From assembly GCF_014274465.1 (NCBI RefSeq), contig NZ_CP060394.1:4650001-4714000 (forward strand): 64,000 nucleotides of DNA. The letters run 5' to 3'. This DNA is from Alloacidobacterium dinghuense (lineage in GTDB: Bacteria > Acidobacteriota > Terriglobia > Terriglobales > Acidobacteriaceae). The position numbers were made by a program, and so were the translations under genes. The notes beneath the pieces were generated by a model, which made no database searches, was not told where the DNA came from, and saw only the letters and a program-made list of their open reading frames with translations. Within the stretch, counting starts at the first letter, position 1. Each line of letters begins with the position of its first letter. Below, piece by piece: positions 25,034-34,564 of this stretch.

Positions 25034-26351
25034 GGGCTTCACAGGCTGCGGAAAAAGACTCTTTAGAGTCACTGTTTATGCAGCGGAGGATGAAGTAAGA
25101 AACAGGCATGCGTGGAGATGAGGAACAACAGAGTGGGATGTTCAGTTACGTAACGATGGAGGCTCGGATTGCATCGGATCATCCGGCGCGTCAGATTCGT
25201 TCGTTGGTGGACCGGGCATTGCAGCGGATGGATGGGGAGTTGGGGAAGCTTTATGCGAGCACAGGCCGTCCGTCGATTGCCCCCGAGCGGCTGCTGCGCG
25301 CGCAGTTGCTGATGGTGCTGTATTCGATTCGCTCGGAGCGTCAGCTGATGGAGCAGCTGAACTATAACCTGCTGTTTCGCTGGTTTGTCGGCCTGGAGAT
25401 GGACGATCCGGTGTGGGACGTGACGGTGTTTACCAAGAACCGGGAGCGGCTGATCTCCGGAGGGGTGAGCCAGCAGTTGCTGCTGGCCGTGGTGGAAGAG
25501 GCCCGGGCTCACCAGTGGTTGAGCGAAGCGCACTTCACGGTGGATGGGACGCTGATCCAGGCCTGGGCTTCGACGCGCAGTTTCCAGCCGAAGAAGGAGC
25601 CGCCGCAAGCGGGCTCGGGAACTGGCGACGGAGGCCGGATTCGGTTGCGCGACAAGGTGGAGTCGAGGACCGATCCGGATGCGCGGCTTTACCGCAAGGC
25701 GGCGGCTGACCGCAGTGTTCCCAGTTATCTGGGTCACGCGTTGATGGAAAACCGCAGCGGATTAGTGATCGCAGCCGAAGCCAGTCTGGCCGCGACGGAT
25801 GCGGAACGGAGGGCGGCGATCAGGCTGCTGGACCGCGGGGTGGCGCGTCCGGCTGGGGGCAGGTTTACGCTGGGGGCCGACACCCAGTATCAGGCAGCGG
25901 AGTTTATCCAGGCGCTGCGGGAGCGCTCGGTGGCTCCGCACGTCAGCGAATATGTGCACGGGAACCTGGGCAAGAATCACCTTACGGCGGCGGAGAGGTC
26001 CGATCCGTGGCGCTCAGTAAGTCAGCGCAAACGCAAGTTGATCGAGCGGGTCTTCGCCTGGAGCAAGTTGCACCGGGGGCTGCGGCAAGTGAAACTGCGC
26101 GGACTGGAGCGCGTGGACTGGTTCTACCGGCTCACCATCGCTGCATACAACCTGGTGCGCATGCGAAGGCTGATTCCGATGCAAAGCATGGCCGCTTAGG
26201 GCCGAAGTGTCTCTGGAGGCCACCAAAACGCCTTTCCAGAGACAAAAACCGCAACCGCAACAAACCGCTGCACAGGCTCAAAGCGCGAAAAAACTCTTCA
26301 GCAAGACCATACCAAGCTGAAAGCAGTCTTTTTCCGCAGCCTGTGAAGCCC
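25034..26351. mobile_element. IS5-family insertion sequence with 27-bp perfect ends
   Basis: Perfect 27-bp inverted repeats at 25034-25060 and 26325-26351 begin GGGCTTCACAGGCTGCGGAA. The 1318-bp element carries one intact transposase gene. No target duplication could be recognised. It is inserted near a truncated Crp gene and a repeat-rich gap. Confidence 0.85.
25108..26199 (+). CDS. IS5 family transposase
   Basis: A 363-residue DDE transposase. The N-terminal DUF772-type domain includes HPARQIRSLVDRAL and LLRAQLLMVLYSIRSERQLMEQLNYNLLFRWFVGL; catalytic residues lie in FTVDGTLIQAWAS (D), TLGADTQYQ (D) and RKLIERVFAWSK (E). The frame is complete and the perfect ends suggest it may be active or recently moved. 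Confidence 0.9.
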   Translation: MRGDEEQQSGMFSYVTMEARIASDHPARQIRSLVDRALQRMDGELGKLYASTGRPSIAPERLLRAQLLMVLYSIRSERQLMEQLNYNLLFRWFVGLEMDDPVWDVTVFTKNRERLISGGVSQQLLLAVVEEARAHQWLSEAHFTVDGTLIQAWASTRSFQPKKEPPQAGSGTGDGGRIRLRDKVESRTDPDARLYRKAAADRSVPSYLGHALMENRSGLVIAAEASLAATDAERRAAIRLLDRGVARPAGGRFTLGADTQYQAAEFIQALRERSVAPHVSEYVHGNLGKNHLTAAERSDPWRSVSQRKRKLIERVFAWSKLHRGLRQVKLRGLERVDWFYRLTIAAYNLVRMRRLIPMQSMAA

Positions 26352-26371
26352 CGCGTTAGGACCCGACAAAG

Positions 26372-26600
26372 AAGGGGCTTTAGCCCCGGGCTTTTGCCCT
26401 GCTTCTCCTTTGTCAAGGGGATGATCAGCGAGATTTTTCCTAAGCCATTCAAAACAAACATGTTATATTCAACCAATTTTGGCGTACTTTTTGGCCAGAA
26501 TTGCTATTCTGGATATAGGGGGAATAAAAAGTAGAAGCACCGGCCTTTAGGCCGGTGAATTGAGAGTTATGAGGGAGGGGCTTTAGCCCCGGGCGCTTTA
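26372..26600. repeat. Cluster of GGCTTTAGCC-type palindromes
   Basis: Three short palindromes with a CTTTAG core: AAGGGGCTTTAGCCCCGGG (26372-26390), CACCGGCCTTTAGGCCGGTG (26538-26557) and GGGGCTTTAGCCCCGGG (26577-26593). Equivalent units with a CTAAAG core occur at 40436-40489. They are intergenic REP-like repeats; no gene is visible between the IS5 end and dnaG. Confidence 0.75.
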
Positions 26601-26607
26601 GAACCCA

Positions 26608-26709
26608 CTGCTAAGTGATTGAAAACACTAGAAACGGATTAACCTCTTTCAGATCAGATAGATATCGGGGAATGATCCCCCGCTAAGTTATAGAAAACAA
26701 AGGAAACGG
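26608..26709. repeat. 30-bp imperfect direct repeat upstream of dnaG
   Basis: Copies at 26608-26637 and 26680-26709 share 24 of 30 bases (core GCTAAGT, GAAAACA and GAAACGG) with 72-bp spacing. The second copy ends about 40 bases before the dnaG ATG and could take part in dnaG control. Confidence 0.6.
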
Positions 26710-26750
26710 CCGAAACACCCGGGGGAGGGGGAGTCGGGTCCGATCACACC

Positions 26751-28508
26751 ATGGCCTCCGACTTCGCACAGCTCGTCAAGCAACAGGCCGACATCGTCAA
26801 GATCATCGGCGACCACGTGCGTCTGAAAAAGGCCGGAGCCCAGAACTTCAGCGGCCTCTGTCCCTTTCACAAAGAGAAATCGCCATCATTTTCCGTCCAC
26901 GCCACGCGCCAGTTCTTTCACTGCTTCGGCTGCGGCGTTTCTGGCGACGTCTTCTCCTTCATCCAGAAGATCGAGAACGTCAGCTTCCCCGAGTCGGTCC
27001 GATTCGTCGCGCAGAAGTGCGGCATTCCGCTTCCCAAGCGCGAATTCTCGTCGGAGGAAGAAGCGCAGGAAAGTCGGCAGCGAACGAAGCTGCTCGAATT
27101 GCATGAACTGGCCACAGCATGGTTTGAAGAGCAATTGCGCTCGCCCGAAGGAGCCTTGGCGCGCGAATATCTCTCCGGCCGCGGCCTGAAACCTGACGAG
27201 ATCCAGAAGTTCCGCATCGGCTACGCGCCGGATTCGTTCCACGCCCTGCGCGAGCGCCTCCAATCCGTCGCCGATCAGGAAACCCTGCGGCTTTCCGGCC
27301 TCTTCTCCTTCAAGGAGCAGGAAGACGGCAAGCCGGGACCGCTCTACTCGCGCTTCCGCAAGCGAGTATCCTTCCCGATCGCAAACGAGTCAGGCCGCGT
27401 GATTGCCTTCACCGCGCGCGCTCTCGAAGCAGGCGAAAAAGCCGGACCAAAGTACCTGAATTCTCCCGAAACACCGCTCTATTCAAAAGGAAACGTCCTC
27501 TTCAATCTCGACAAGGCGCGGCAAGCCATCCGCGAAACCGGCTTCGCGGTGCTGGTCGAAGGCCAGATGGACTGCATCTCGGTCTATCTCGCTGGAGTGA
27601 AGAATGTGATCGCCACCAGCGGAACGGCCTTCACCGAGGCGCAGGTGCGCCTGCTTTCGCGCTACGCAACGCGCATGATCGTCAACTTCGACCCGGACAC
27701 AGCGGGCGCGAATGCGGCCGAGAAATCCATCGCACTCCTCACTGAAGAAGGCTTCGAGGTGCGCGTGGTAACGCTCGAAGGCGGCCTCGACCCCGACCGC
27801 TACATCCGCGAGCACGGCACGCAGGCCTACATGACCGCTCTGCGCGCAGCGAAGCGCCACTCCGACTACCTGATCGAGCGGGCGCGGCAACTCTTTCCGC
27901 CCACAACAGCCGACGCGAAGGTGAAGGCGCTGAACTTCCTGCTGCCACACATCCGGCGCATGCCAAACCGCATCACGCGGGACGAATTCGCCGCCGATGC
28001 GGCGCAGAAGCTCGGCATAGATTCCGCCCTAGTGCGCGAGGAGCTGAAACAGGCCGCCGCGAAGCGCCGCGATTCGCTATCGCCAGTAGTCCCTGCCTTC
28101 AGCGAAGCAGAGAAGGTATTGCTGCGCGCATTGGCCTGCGCGCCGTCCGATTCAGCCTGCCAGGCTGCAATGGCAGGCTTTGACGCGAATGAACACCACT
28201 TCGAAGGATTGACAGTCACTTCCGTACTCAGGAAACTCCGGCACCGTGGTGCAGTCGATCCTATGGCCGCCGTCACCGACCCGCTTGAGCACAGTCTACT
28301 GGCGCAGGCATTGTTGGCAGAATCTGAGGCGATCAGCGCCGAGCATGTGACGGCGGCCCTCGACACGCTAAGGCACCGCCATCTGGAGCGCCGTCAGCGT
28401 GAACTCCGTGCTTCCATCACCGATGCGGAGCGCACAGGAGACTCCAGTTCTCTGCTCAAGCTGACTGCCGAGAAGCTGGCAGTTGACCGGGAGCTTCGCG
28501 GATTCTAA
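26751..28508 (+). CDS. dnaG: DNA primase
   Basis: A 585-residue DnaG that makes RNA primers for replication. The zinc ribbon is CPFH at 37-40 plus HCFGC at 57-61. The catalytic RNAP core includes GYAPDSFHALRERL and the Toprim residues in VLVEGQMDCIS and NFDPDTAGANAAEKS. The C-terminal third is the helicase-binding region, with a helical tail after ARAL. Standard length. No rpsU or rpoD lies adjacent. Confidence 0.95.
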   Translation: MASDFAQLVKQQADIVKIIGDHVRLKKAGAQNFSGLCPFHKEKSPSFSVHATRQFFHCFGCGVSGDVFSFIQKIENVSFPESVRFVAQKCGIPLPKREFSSEEEAQESRQRTKLLELHELATAWFEEQLRSPEGALAREYLSGRGLKPDEIQKFRIGYAPDSFHALRERLQSVADQETLRLSGLFSFKEQEDGKPGPLYSRFRKRVSFPIANESGRVIAFTARALEAGEKAGPKYLNSPETPLYSKGNVLFNLDKARQAIRETGFAVLVEGQMDCISVYLAGVKNVIATSGTAFTEAQVRLLSRYATRMIVNFDPDTAGANAAEKSIALLTEEGFEVRVVTLEGGLDPDRYIREHGTQAYMTALRAAKRHSDYLIERARQLFPPTTADAKVKALNFLLPHIRRMPNRITRDEFAADAAQKLGIDSALVREELKQAAAKRRDSLSPVVPAFSEAEKVLLRALACAPSDSACQAAMAGFDANEHHFEGLTVTSVLRKLRHRGAVDPMAAVTDPLEHSLLAQALLAESEAISAEHVTAALDTLRHRHLERRQRELRASITDAERTGDSSSLLKLTAEKLAVDRELRGF

Positions 28509-28579
28509 CCGCCTGCACCCCCTTTCGGAGGCTGGGCCGACTTCGCCATTCAGGCCCTACGCCGGTAAAATAAGGGGTG

Positions 28580-29512
28580 ATGAGTACGAATCTTGAAACA
28601 GCCCTTACGGCCACGCTGGGCAAGGCAGCGCGCGAAGCTGGATTAGCCATCCTTTCCGCAGAAGCAGGCACAGACTTCAATAATCACCCGACAGCGAAGT
28701 TCAAACTGGCGCTTTCGCCCGATGCGCCTCCTGCAAAGACGCTGCAGCTGGAGCTGAGCGACGCTTTCGACTTCCATAAGCCCGAGTTGCTTCCGGAAAT
28801 GACGAGCCACCTGCGGGAAGCCGCGAAGCGCTTGCGCAATCCGCGCCCGGATGCCTATGTGACGGTTGCCGGACTTCCCGTCAGCCTCAACCAGTTCGCA
28901 TGGCCCTTCCACGGTTCCACCTCCGGAGCCGATACCTACATCGTGCACGGCGTAGCACATCTGGAAGACGGCACCAACTCGCCACTCCACGTGAAGATTG
29001 CTGCCAGCATGACGGTGACTTTTGCCGAGATCGTCCCTGCTGCCGAACAGCCCTACGCCGAGACCTTTATCTACAACGCGATTCGCAAGACCTTCGATCA
29101 GGGCCAGCTTGAGTTGCTGAAGAGCGGCAACCGTCAGCCTGTTCCGGTGACCACGCGCTACTACAGCCGCTGGCAGAAGAAGTTCATCTTCACTGACACG
29201 GACGACGCGAGCCGCCTGGAGTTCCTGGAGCTGAAGGCCTACTGGCTTTCGCATGTGATGGGAAATGATCAGCCGGTATGGATCGCCGATCCACGCGATG
29301 CGCAGTATCTCAACACCACGGCTGAGGAGCTGAAGCTCATCGCCGTCGATCTCTCGAAGCGAGGATTGCTGACGCTAACGGACGACTACGCCTCTCCAAC
29401 GTCGGCATTGTTGGCGCGCGCCGAAGAATATAACGCCAAGATGCACGCTGCCCTCGACATCACGAAGCCAACCTTTAACGAGGAAATGCGGGCCGGCCAC
29501 ACCAACATGTAA
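28580..29512 (+). CDS. Conserved hypothetical protein
   Basis: A 310-residue soluble protein without signal or TM segments that I do not recognise. It contains an early conserved block (TAKFKLALSPDAPPAKTLQLELSD) and a later one (AETFIYNAIRKTFDQGQLEL), and ends in a helical acidic tail. ATG 28580 is preferred; a GTG at 28577 would overlap the AAGGGG ribosome site. TAAAAT at 28566-28571 is a candidate -10. It is 71 bases after dnaG and may be cotranscribed. Confidence 0.6.
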   Translation: MSTNLETALTATLGKAAREAGLAILSAEAGTDFNNHPTAKFKLALSPDAPPAKTLQLELSDAFDFHKPELLPEMTSHLREAAKRLRNPRPDAYVTVAGLPVSLNQFAWPFHGSTSGADTYIVHGVAHLEDGTNSPLHVKIAASMTVTFAEIVPAAEQPYAETFIYNAIRKTFDQGQLELLKSGNRQPVPVTTRYYSRWQKKFIFTDTDDASRLEFLELKAYWLSHVMGNDQPVWIADPRDAQYLNTTAEELKLIAVDLSKRGLLTLTDDYASPTSALLARAEEYNAKMHAALDITKPTFNEEMRAGHTNM

Positions 29513-29530
29513 GCGCCGGTCCCTCTGTTG

Positions 29531-29570
29531 GGAAAACCGCGATCGAAGAACTACGCCGTCGCGGTTTTCC
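29531..29570. terminator. Bidirectional terminator between convergent genes
   Basis: A 12-bp perfect stem, GGAAAACCGCGA (29531-29542) and TCGCGGTTTTCC (29559-29570). A-rich and T-rich ends on either side suit termination in both directions between the 28580 gene and the TM2 gene. Confidence 0.8.
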
Positions 29571-29572
29571 AT

Positions 29573-30007
29573 CTATTGAGTGACAGCAGTGCCACAGCGG
29601 CTGCAGAATTTCACTCCAGGCGCCAGGGGCGCTCCGCAGGAAGCACAAGCGGGAGCAACGAAGGATTTTGATGGAACGATGCCCGGCACGCCGCCAGTTC
29701 CCGGCATCGCGTATTGCAGGCTCGCGGCAAGCATCGTCGCCTGTTCGGCGTTGAATTGGCGCACACGTGCTGGCATGAAGAAGCACTCGATCCAGCTGGC
29801 GATGGTGGGAATACCAGTCCAGCAGAAGAGCACATACATAATGCCGAGGCCATTACGCCGAAGATAAAAATGGTGCGCTCCGAAAGTACCAAGGAACAGC
29901 GCCAACAATACACCGACCACTTCATCTTTCTGCACTGCGGACATCTGGGCGTAAAAAACCGCCTTTTGCTCATCGGTCAGATTTCCGGTAATCCATGGAG
30001 TGGTCAT
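29573..30007 (-). CDS. TM2 domain protein with C-terminal zinc ribbon
   Basis: A 144-residue protein. The TM2 domain has two helices with the linking motif: VVGVLLALFLGTFGAHHFYLRRNGLGIMYVLFCWTGIPTIASWIE (split here for reading: FLGTFGAHHFYL and GIPTIASWIECFF). The C-terminus CASCGAPLAPGVKFCSRCG holds two CxxC pairs typical of a zinc ribbon. Cellular role unknown; TM2 proteins are membrane anchors and the ribbon would face the cytoplasm. Confidence 0.85.
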   Translation of the reverse strand: MTTPWITGNLTDEQKAVFYAQMSAVQKDEVVGVLLALFLGTFGAHHFYLRRNGLGIMYVLFCWTGIPTIASWIECFFMPARVRQFNAEQATMLAASLQYAMPGTGGVPGIVPSKSFVAPACASCGAPLAPGVKFCSRCGTAVTQ

Positions 30008-30166
30008 TGGTTAAATTCCCTCGTTCCTGCTACTAAGCAACGATACGCATGCGTCCATAAGATGGTTCCAGATTCACATACGATCCCGCCTGCATCTGAG
30101 GAATTGTTGCACTAATCGCGGCCTTCGGTCTCTAATCGGGAAAGCTCTCCATTTCAGGTAGTCAAC

Positions 30167-32071
30167 ATGAACGGCATGGAACGTGGCGCAGGAGCCATAA
30201 GTAGAAATAAACACGGATGGCTCGGCAATGAGCCATTGCTGGTGCTTGGCCTCGTGCTGCTCACGCTTTATTTTGCTCGCGATCTGTTCATTCCGCTCGC
30301 CATGGCGCTCACGCTCAACTTCCTGCTGGCACCGGCAGTCATCCTGTTAGAGCGCTTGCGCCTCCGGCGACTGCCTGCGGTGATCCTGGTGGTACTGCTG
30401 GCCTCTGCGTTCATTGGGGTAGTTGGCTGGGTTGTGGTTCGACAACTACTGGACGTCGCCAGTGACCTGCCGAGTTACCGCCAGAATATCGACGAGAAGC
30501 TGTCCTCGATCCACGCACCGACGGCAGGGCCGGTAGGGAGTGCTATTTACGGGATCAAGCTTCTCAACCAGGATCTATTTGGCGCCAAACTGTCGCAACC
30601 TCTTCCAGCCCCTGAATCAGACAAAACTCGAAACACTCGTCGCACTCGTGCAGCAGTGCCCACAAGCACTGCTCCCACGCAGGTCGTAGTTGTTCAGCCG
30701 CCGACGAGCGATCGCGCCTATGCTCAGCAACTGCTCAAGCCAATCATCAAACCCCTCGGAATGCTCGGCATGGTGGTGATTTTCACCATTTACATGCTGA
30801 TCAAGCGCGAAGACCTGCGCAACCGTCTCCTGTTGCTTGCCGGTATGAGCCGTCTGAATGTGATGACTCAGGCGTTAAACGACGCGGCACGACGCATCAG
30901 CAGCTATCTGCTAATGAATGTCCTTGTGAATGCCAGCTACGGACTGGTCTTTGGCATCGGCCTGTTTTTGCTCCACGTGCCTAACGCTACGCTCTGGGGT
31001 GTCCTGCTTGGCATACTGCGGATGGTTCCTTATGCGGGAATGATCATCGGCGGTGGATTGCCCATTTGTTTCGCATTTGCCGTCTTTCCTGGATGGTGGA
31101 CGCCGCTGTTTGTCCTGCTTTTGTTCATTGTGCTCGAGATAACAGTAAGCAATTTCATTGAGCCTTGGCTTTACGGCAGTCACACCGGAATCTCGGCGCT
31201 GGCGCTGGTCACAACTGCCATGGTCTGGACCCTGCTGTGGGGATTGCCCGGCTTAATACTCTCGACACCTCTCACAGTTTGTCTGATCGTAATGGGGCGA
31301 TATGTCCCGCAGATGTCGTTCCTTCATATTCTGTTGGGCGATGAAGCAGAACTTGCGCCGGAAGCGCATTTCTACGAGCGACTGCTCGCTATGGACCAGA
31401 CGGAGGCTCACCACATAGCCGATAAGTTTCTCGATGGTCACAGACTCGTCGATCTGTATGACGGCGTGGTGTTGCCGGCGCTAAGCCTTGCCGAACAAGA
31501 TCGGCACAAGGGTTTTCTGGATGATACGCGCAGCACATTTCTCTTCCAGAGCGCTACGGAATTGATTGCTGAGCTAACGGACTACCGCTCGCCCCTGCCT
31601 GATCCGTATGCCGAAACGGAAGATCAAACCTATCGAGGGTGTCCGGTAGTTTGTATCCCGGCTAACGATCAGGCAGACGAGATTGCCGGGGTTATGCTCG
31701 CACAACTGCTCGAGCAACGCGGGCACAAAACGATGTTGCTACCGGCCTCTGCCCTCACTCTGGAAATTGTGGATCGCTTGAAGGAAGAACCTGGCACAAT
31801 GATCTGCATCTCAGCCTTGCCGCCATTTGCATTCGTGCATGCGCGAAATTTGTGCCAGCGGGTTCGCGATTATCTGCCTGACAACCGCATCTTGATCGGC
31901 CTGTGGGGTGCGACTGGCGATTCCGATATATTGCGCGAGCGATTTGGCAGCGGTCGTCCTGATGCTGTCGCGACTACATTGGCGCAGGCAAGTCTGTTTG
32001 GCCGCCCCTGTGAGCATCCATTTACTAGTGTCTCGCCAGCATTAACAGAAGCTGCTTCAGGCCGTGGATGA
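30167..32071 (+). CDS. AI-2E family transporter with extra C-terminal Rossmann-like domain
   Basis: Membrane protein of 634 residues. The first 370 residues are the AI-2E/PerM exporter-like fold: helices LVLGLVLLTLYFARDLFIPLA, VILVVLLASAFIGVVGWVVV, an extracytoplasmic loop, and later WGVLLGILRMVPYAGMIIGGG and ISALALVTTAMVWTLLWGLPG. After about 390 comes a soluble extension, with a motif at about 500-590 (CPVVCIPANDQADEIAGVML, then ICISALPPFAFVHARNL and RILIGLWGA) resembling a B12-binding-type Rossmann fold but without the DxHxxG cobalamin motif. Family members typically have about 350 residues, so the tail is unusual. Ligand unknown. Confidence 0.85.
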   Translation: MNGMERGAGAISRNKHGWLGNEPLLVLGLVLLTLYFARDLFIPLAMALTLNFLLAPAVILLERLRLRRLPAVILVVLLASAFIGVVGWVVVRQLLDVASDLPSYRQNIDEKLSSIHAPTAGPVGSAIYGIKLLNQDLFGAKLSQPLPAPESDKTRNTRRTRAAVPTSTAPTQVVVVQPPTSDRAYAQQLLKPIIKPLGMLGMVVIFTIYMLIKREDLRNRLLLLAGMSRLNVMTQALNDAARRISSYLLMNVLVNASYGLVFGIGLFLLHVPNATLWGVLLGILRMVPYAGMIIGGGLPICFAFAVFPGWWTPLFVLLLFIVLEITVSNFIEPWLYGSHTGISALALVTTAMVWTLLWGLPGLILSTPLTVCLIVMGRYVPQMSFLHILLGDEAELAPEAHFYERLLAMDQTEAHHIADKFLDGHRLVDLYDGVVLPALSLAEQDRHKGFLDDTRSTFLFQSATELIAELTDYRSPLPDPYAETEDQTYRGCPVVCIPANDQADEIAGVMLAQLLEQRGHKTMLLPASALTLEIVDRLKEEPGTMICISALPPFAFVHARNLCQRVRDYLPDNRILIGLWGATGDSDILRERFGSGRPDAVATTLAQASLFGRPCEHPFTSVSPALTEAASGRG

Positions 32072-32121
32072 GAATCAGCAAAACTGAACTGTCTTGTGCA
32101 ATTTAAGATAGAAGCATCACG

Positions 32122-33300
32122 ATGATGCCAACTCGTCCTGTCTGGGCGGAGATTTCCCGCTCGGGTCTTCTGAACAACTGGAAATTGCTGAGGAGTGCGG
32201 TTCACAACGAAGCCGATGTAATGGCCGTCGTTAAGGCAGACGCATATGGGCATAACGCCGTCGCCTGCGCGCCACTACTGGAGCGCGCCGGAGCGAAATG
32301 GTTTGGTGTGACCTGTGTCACGGAAGCGGTCGCGTTGCGCAAGGTTTGTCCCGATGCGCGCATTCTGGTCATGTCGGGATTGTGGGGTGGGGAGGCAGGC
32401 GCGATTATTGAACATCGGCTTGCGCCGCAGGTATGGGAGCCATTCCATTTCGACTTGCTTGAAAAGGCGGCCCTTGCCTTAGGACTTGGACCGCGGTCCG
32501 TTGCAATTCATCTTGAGATCGACACTGGCATGTCGCGACAGGGTGTGCGTTCGTTTGACGAGTTAGAGAAATTGCTAGCTCGTTGTAGCGCAGAGTCGCC
32601 GATTCTTGTGGAGGGCGTTATGACGCATTTCAGTGCGCCTGAAGTGCTCGAACCCGATGAGACGCAGTCGCAAATCGCTCGTTTCACAACCGCACTCGAC
32701 GTGGTTGCAAAACAAGGCCACCATCCAGTTTGGATTCACGCGGGTAACTCGGCGACAGCGTTCGTTCCGCAGCATCTTGAAACTCTCAAAAAACTCGCGC
32801 AGAAGCATTCCGCGCGGTTGATGCTCCGGCCCGGGCTCGCGCTCTACGGCTACTCACCGCGATTCACGCCGCACTCACGCGATGCTATGAATCGCGAACT
32901 CAAGCCAGTGCTTGCATGGAAAACCCGCATTGTTTCGATTCGAACGATTGAGGCGGGCGAGAGCGCCGGATACAACATGACTTTTCGCGCCTCGCGACGC
33001 ACGACGCTCGCGCTCATTCCAGTGGGCTATGCGGATGGCCTCAATCGTTTGCTCTCGAATTGCGGGAGCGCACTTGTGCGAGGAAAGAAAGTGCCGATTG
33101 CCGGACGTGTATCGATGGATCAGACGATCCTCGATGTGACCGATATTCCTCAGGTTGAAATCGGTGACGAGGTGGTGCTGATCGGCGAGCAGGGAGGCGA
33201 GTGTATAACCGCATATGACCTTGCCGATGCCACGGGCACGATCCCTTATGAGGTCACCTGCGCCATCAACGCGCGTGTGCCACGCCTTCTGGTTGATTAA
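32122..33300 (+). CDS. alr: Alanine racemase
   Basis: A 392-residue PLP enzyme that converts L-alanine to D-alanine for peptidoglycan. The cofactor Lys is in MAVVKADAYGHN (about residue 39) and the opposite catalytic Tyr in SAGYNMTFRA. Other family blocks: HLEIDTGMSRQGV, RPGLALYGYSP and GRVSMDQTILDVT. Start at ATG 32122 or the next ATG. It is 9 bases upstream of an ABHD18-like gene and likely shares a transcript with it. Confidence 0.95.
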   Translation: MMPTRPVWAEISRSGLLNNWKLLRSAVHNEADVMAVVKADAYGHNAVACAPLLERAGAKWFGVTCVTEAVALRKVCPDARILVMSGLWGGEAGAIIEHRLAPQVWEPFHFDLLEKAALALGLGPRSVAIHLEIDTGMSRQGVRSFDELEKLLARCSAESPILVEGVMTHFSAPEVLEPDETQSQIARFTTALDVVAKQGHHPVWIHAGNSATAFVPQHLETLKKLAQKHSARLMLRPGLALYGYSPRFTPHSRDAMNRELKPVLAWKTRIVSIRTIEAGESAGYNMTFRASRRTTLALIPVGYADGLNRLLSNCGSALVRGKKVPIAGRVSMDQTILDVTDIPQVEIGDEVVLIGEQGGECITAYDLADATGTIPYEVTCAINARVPRLLVD

Positions 33301-33309
33301 ACTATAAGT

Positions 33310-34560
33310 ATGCTTGGCAAGTGGTATGCGCGCTGGATGTTCGCTTGGGAGACGGCGCTGACAACGCGCGATGAAAACCGGGTCGTTCGACCGATTGAAT
33401 GGGGTTTTGAGTGGCTGGATGACTTCCTGCGCGAACATGGCGTGGGAAGTGCGTCGCATGCACCGGTCGATGCGAAGGTAGCCCAGGAATGGATGATCGC
33501 GCTGAATGAGACAATCGTTCGCGCGAGTGACAGCTTCTTCAGTTACGAGCAACCTTGCGATTATCGGCTCGAAGACCGTCATCCACAGTTGTTCCCGACG
33601 AACGTGCGTCCGGAAACTTTGGCGCAGGATGCTAAGTTCAAAGCCCTGGCTGCGGACGGCAAGCTGAAGACCGCTCAGTTCCTGCGATTCACATCGCCAG
33701 TCAGGACGCCTTATCCGGAGAACGATCTGGTGAATGCACGATGGTATCCGGCGCCTGAAGAGAAGCAAGCCGGGAAACCGAAGCAAGCGATGATTGTGAT
33801 GCCGCAATGGAACGCGGATGCCTTCAGTCACAACGCTCTCTGCTCGCTGTTCAATCGCTTTGGCATTTCGGCGCTGCGTTTAAGCAAGCCTTATCACGAT
33901 ATTCGCCGTCCAGCGGAGTTGGAACGCTCAGACTATGCCGTCAGCTCCAACATTGGCCGCACCATAGCGGCGTGCCGTCAGGCCGTGGTCGATATTCGCT
34001 GCTGTCTGGATTGGCTCGAGTCGCAGGGCTATGAGCAGTTCGGAATACTGGGAACGAGTCTCGGATCGTGCTATGCGTTCATTGCGAGCGCACACGATCC
34101 GCGCTTGCGTGTGAACGCCTTTAACCACGCTTCAACTTCATTTGGCGACGTAGTCTGGACAGGGCAGAGTACCCGGCACATCCGCGAGGCTTTCGAAGAA
34201 GCGGGCATGACACAGCAGAAACTCCAGAAGCTGTGGGCTTCGATCAGTCCTGTTTCGTACATGGAACGCTTCGCTTCTCATTCCAAGAAGGTCCTTGTCG
34301 TTCACGCGACATATGACCTGACTTTTCTGCGCGAATATTCTCTCGAAGTGCTTCGCAGCTTTTCTGAACTTGGCGTAGATTTTGTCTCAAAGGTTCTGCC
34401 CTGCGGTCACTACACCACGGGCGAGACTCCTTACAAGTTCATCGATGGCTGGTATCTTGGCTCATTCGTTTACTCAGCTTTCAAGCAGCTTGCCGCCGAG
34501 CCTTCCCGGCAAAATCCCGTGCTTGAGAGTGTCCGAGACGAAGAGTTGTTGTCGCGCTGA
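33310..34560 (+). CDS. Alpha/beta hydrolase of the ABHD18 type
   Basis: A 416-residue hydrolase. The nucleophile elbow is GILGTSLGSCYAF (Ser about 257), the likely acid Asp is in VVHATYDLTFL and the His in PCGHYTTG; together these form a full triad. The N-terminal 130 residues include RFTSPVRTPYPENDLVNARWY, as seen in ABHD18-like proteins. Substrate unknown; no signal peptide. It follows alr by 9 bases and precedes a convergent M23 peptidase gene. Confidence 0.75.
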   Translation: MLGKWYARWMFAWETALTTRDENRVVRPIEWGFEWLDDFLREHGVGSASHAPVDAKVAQEWMIALNETIVRASDSFFSYEQPCDYRLEDRHPQLFPTNVRPETLAQDAKFKALAADGKLKTAQFLRFTSPVRTPYPENDLVNARWYPAPEEKQAGKPKQAMIVMPQWNADAFSHNALCSLFNRFGISALRLSKPYHDIRRPAELERSDYAVSSNIGRTIAACRQAVVDIRCCLDWLESQGYEQFGILGTSLGSCYAFIASAHDPRLRVNAFNHASTSFGDVVWTGQSTRHIREAFEEAGMTQQKLQKLWASISPVSYMERFASHSKKVLVVHATYDLTFLREYSLEVLRSFSELGVDFVSKVLPCGHYTTGETPYKFIDGWYLGSFVYSAFKQLAAEPSRQNPVLESVRDEELLSR

Positions 34561-34564
34561 CGTC

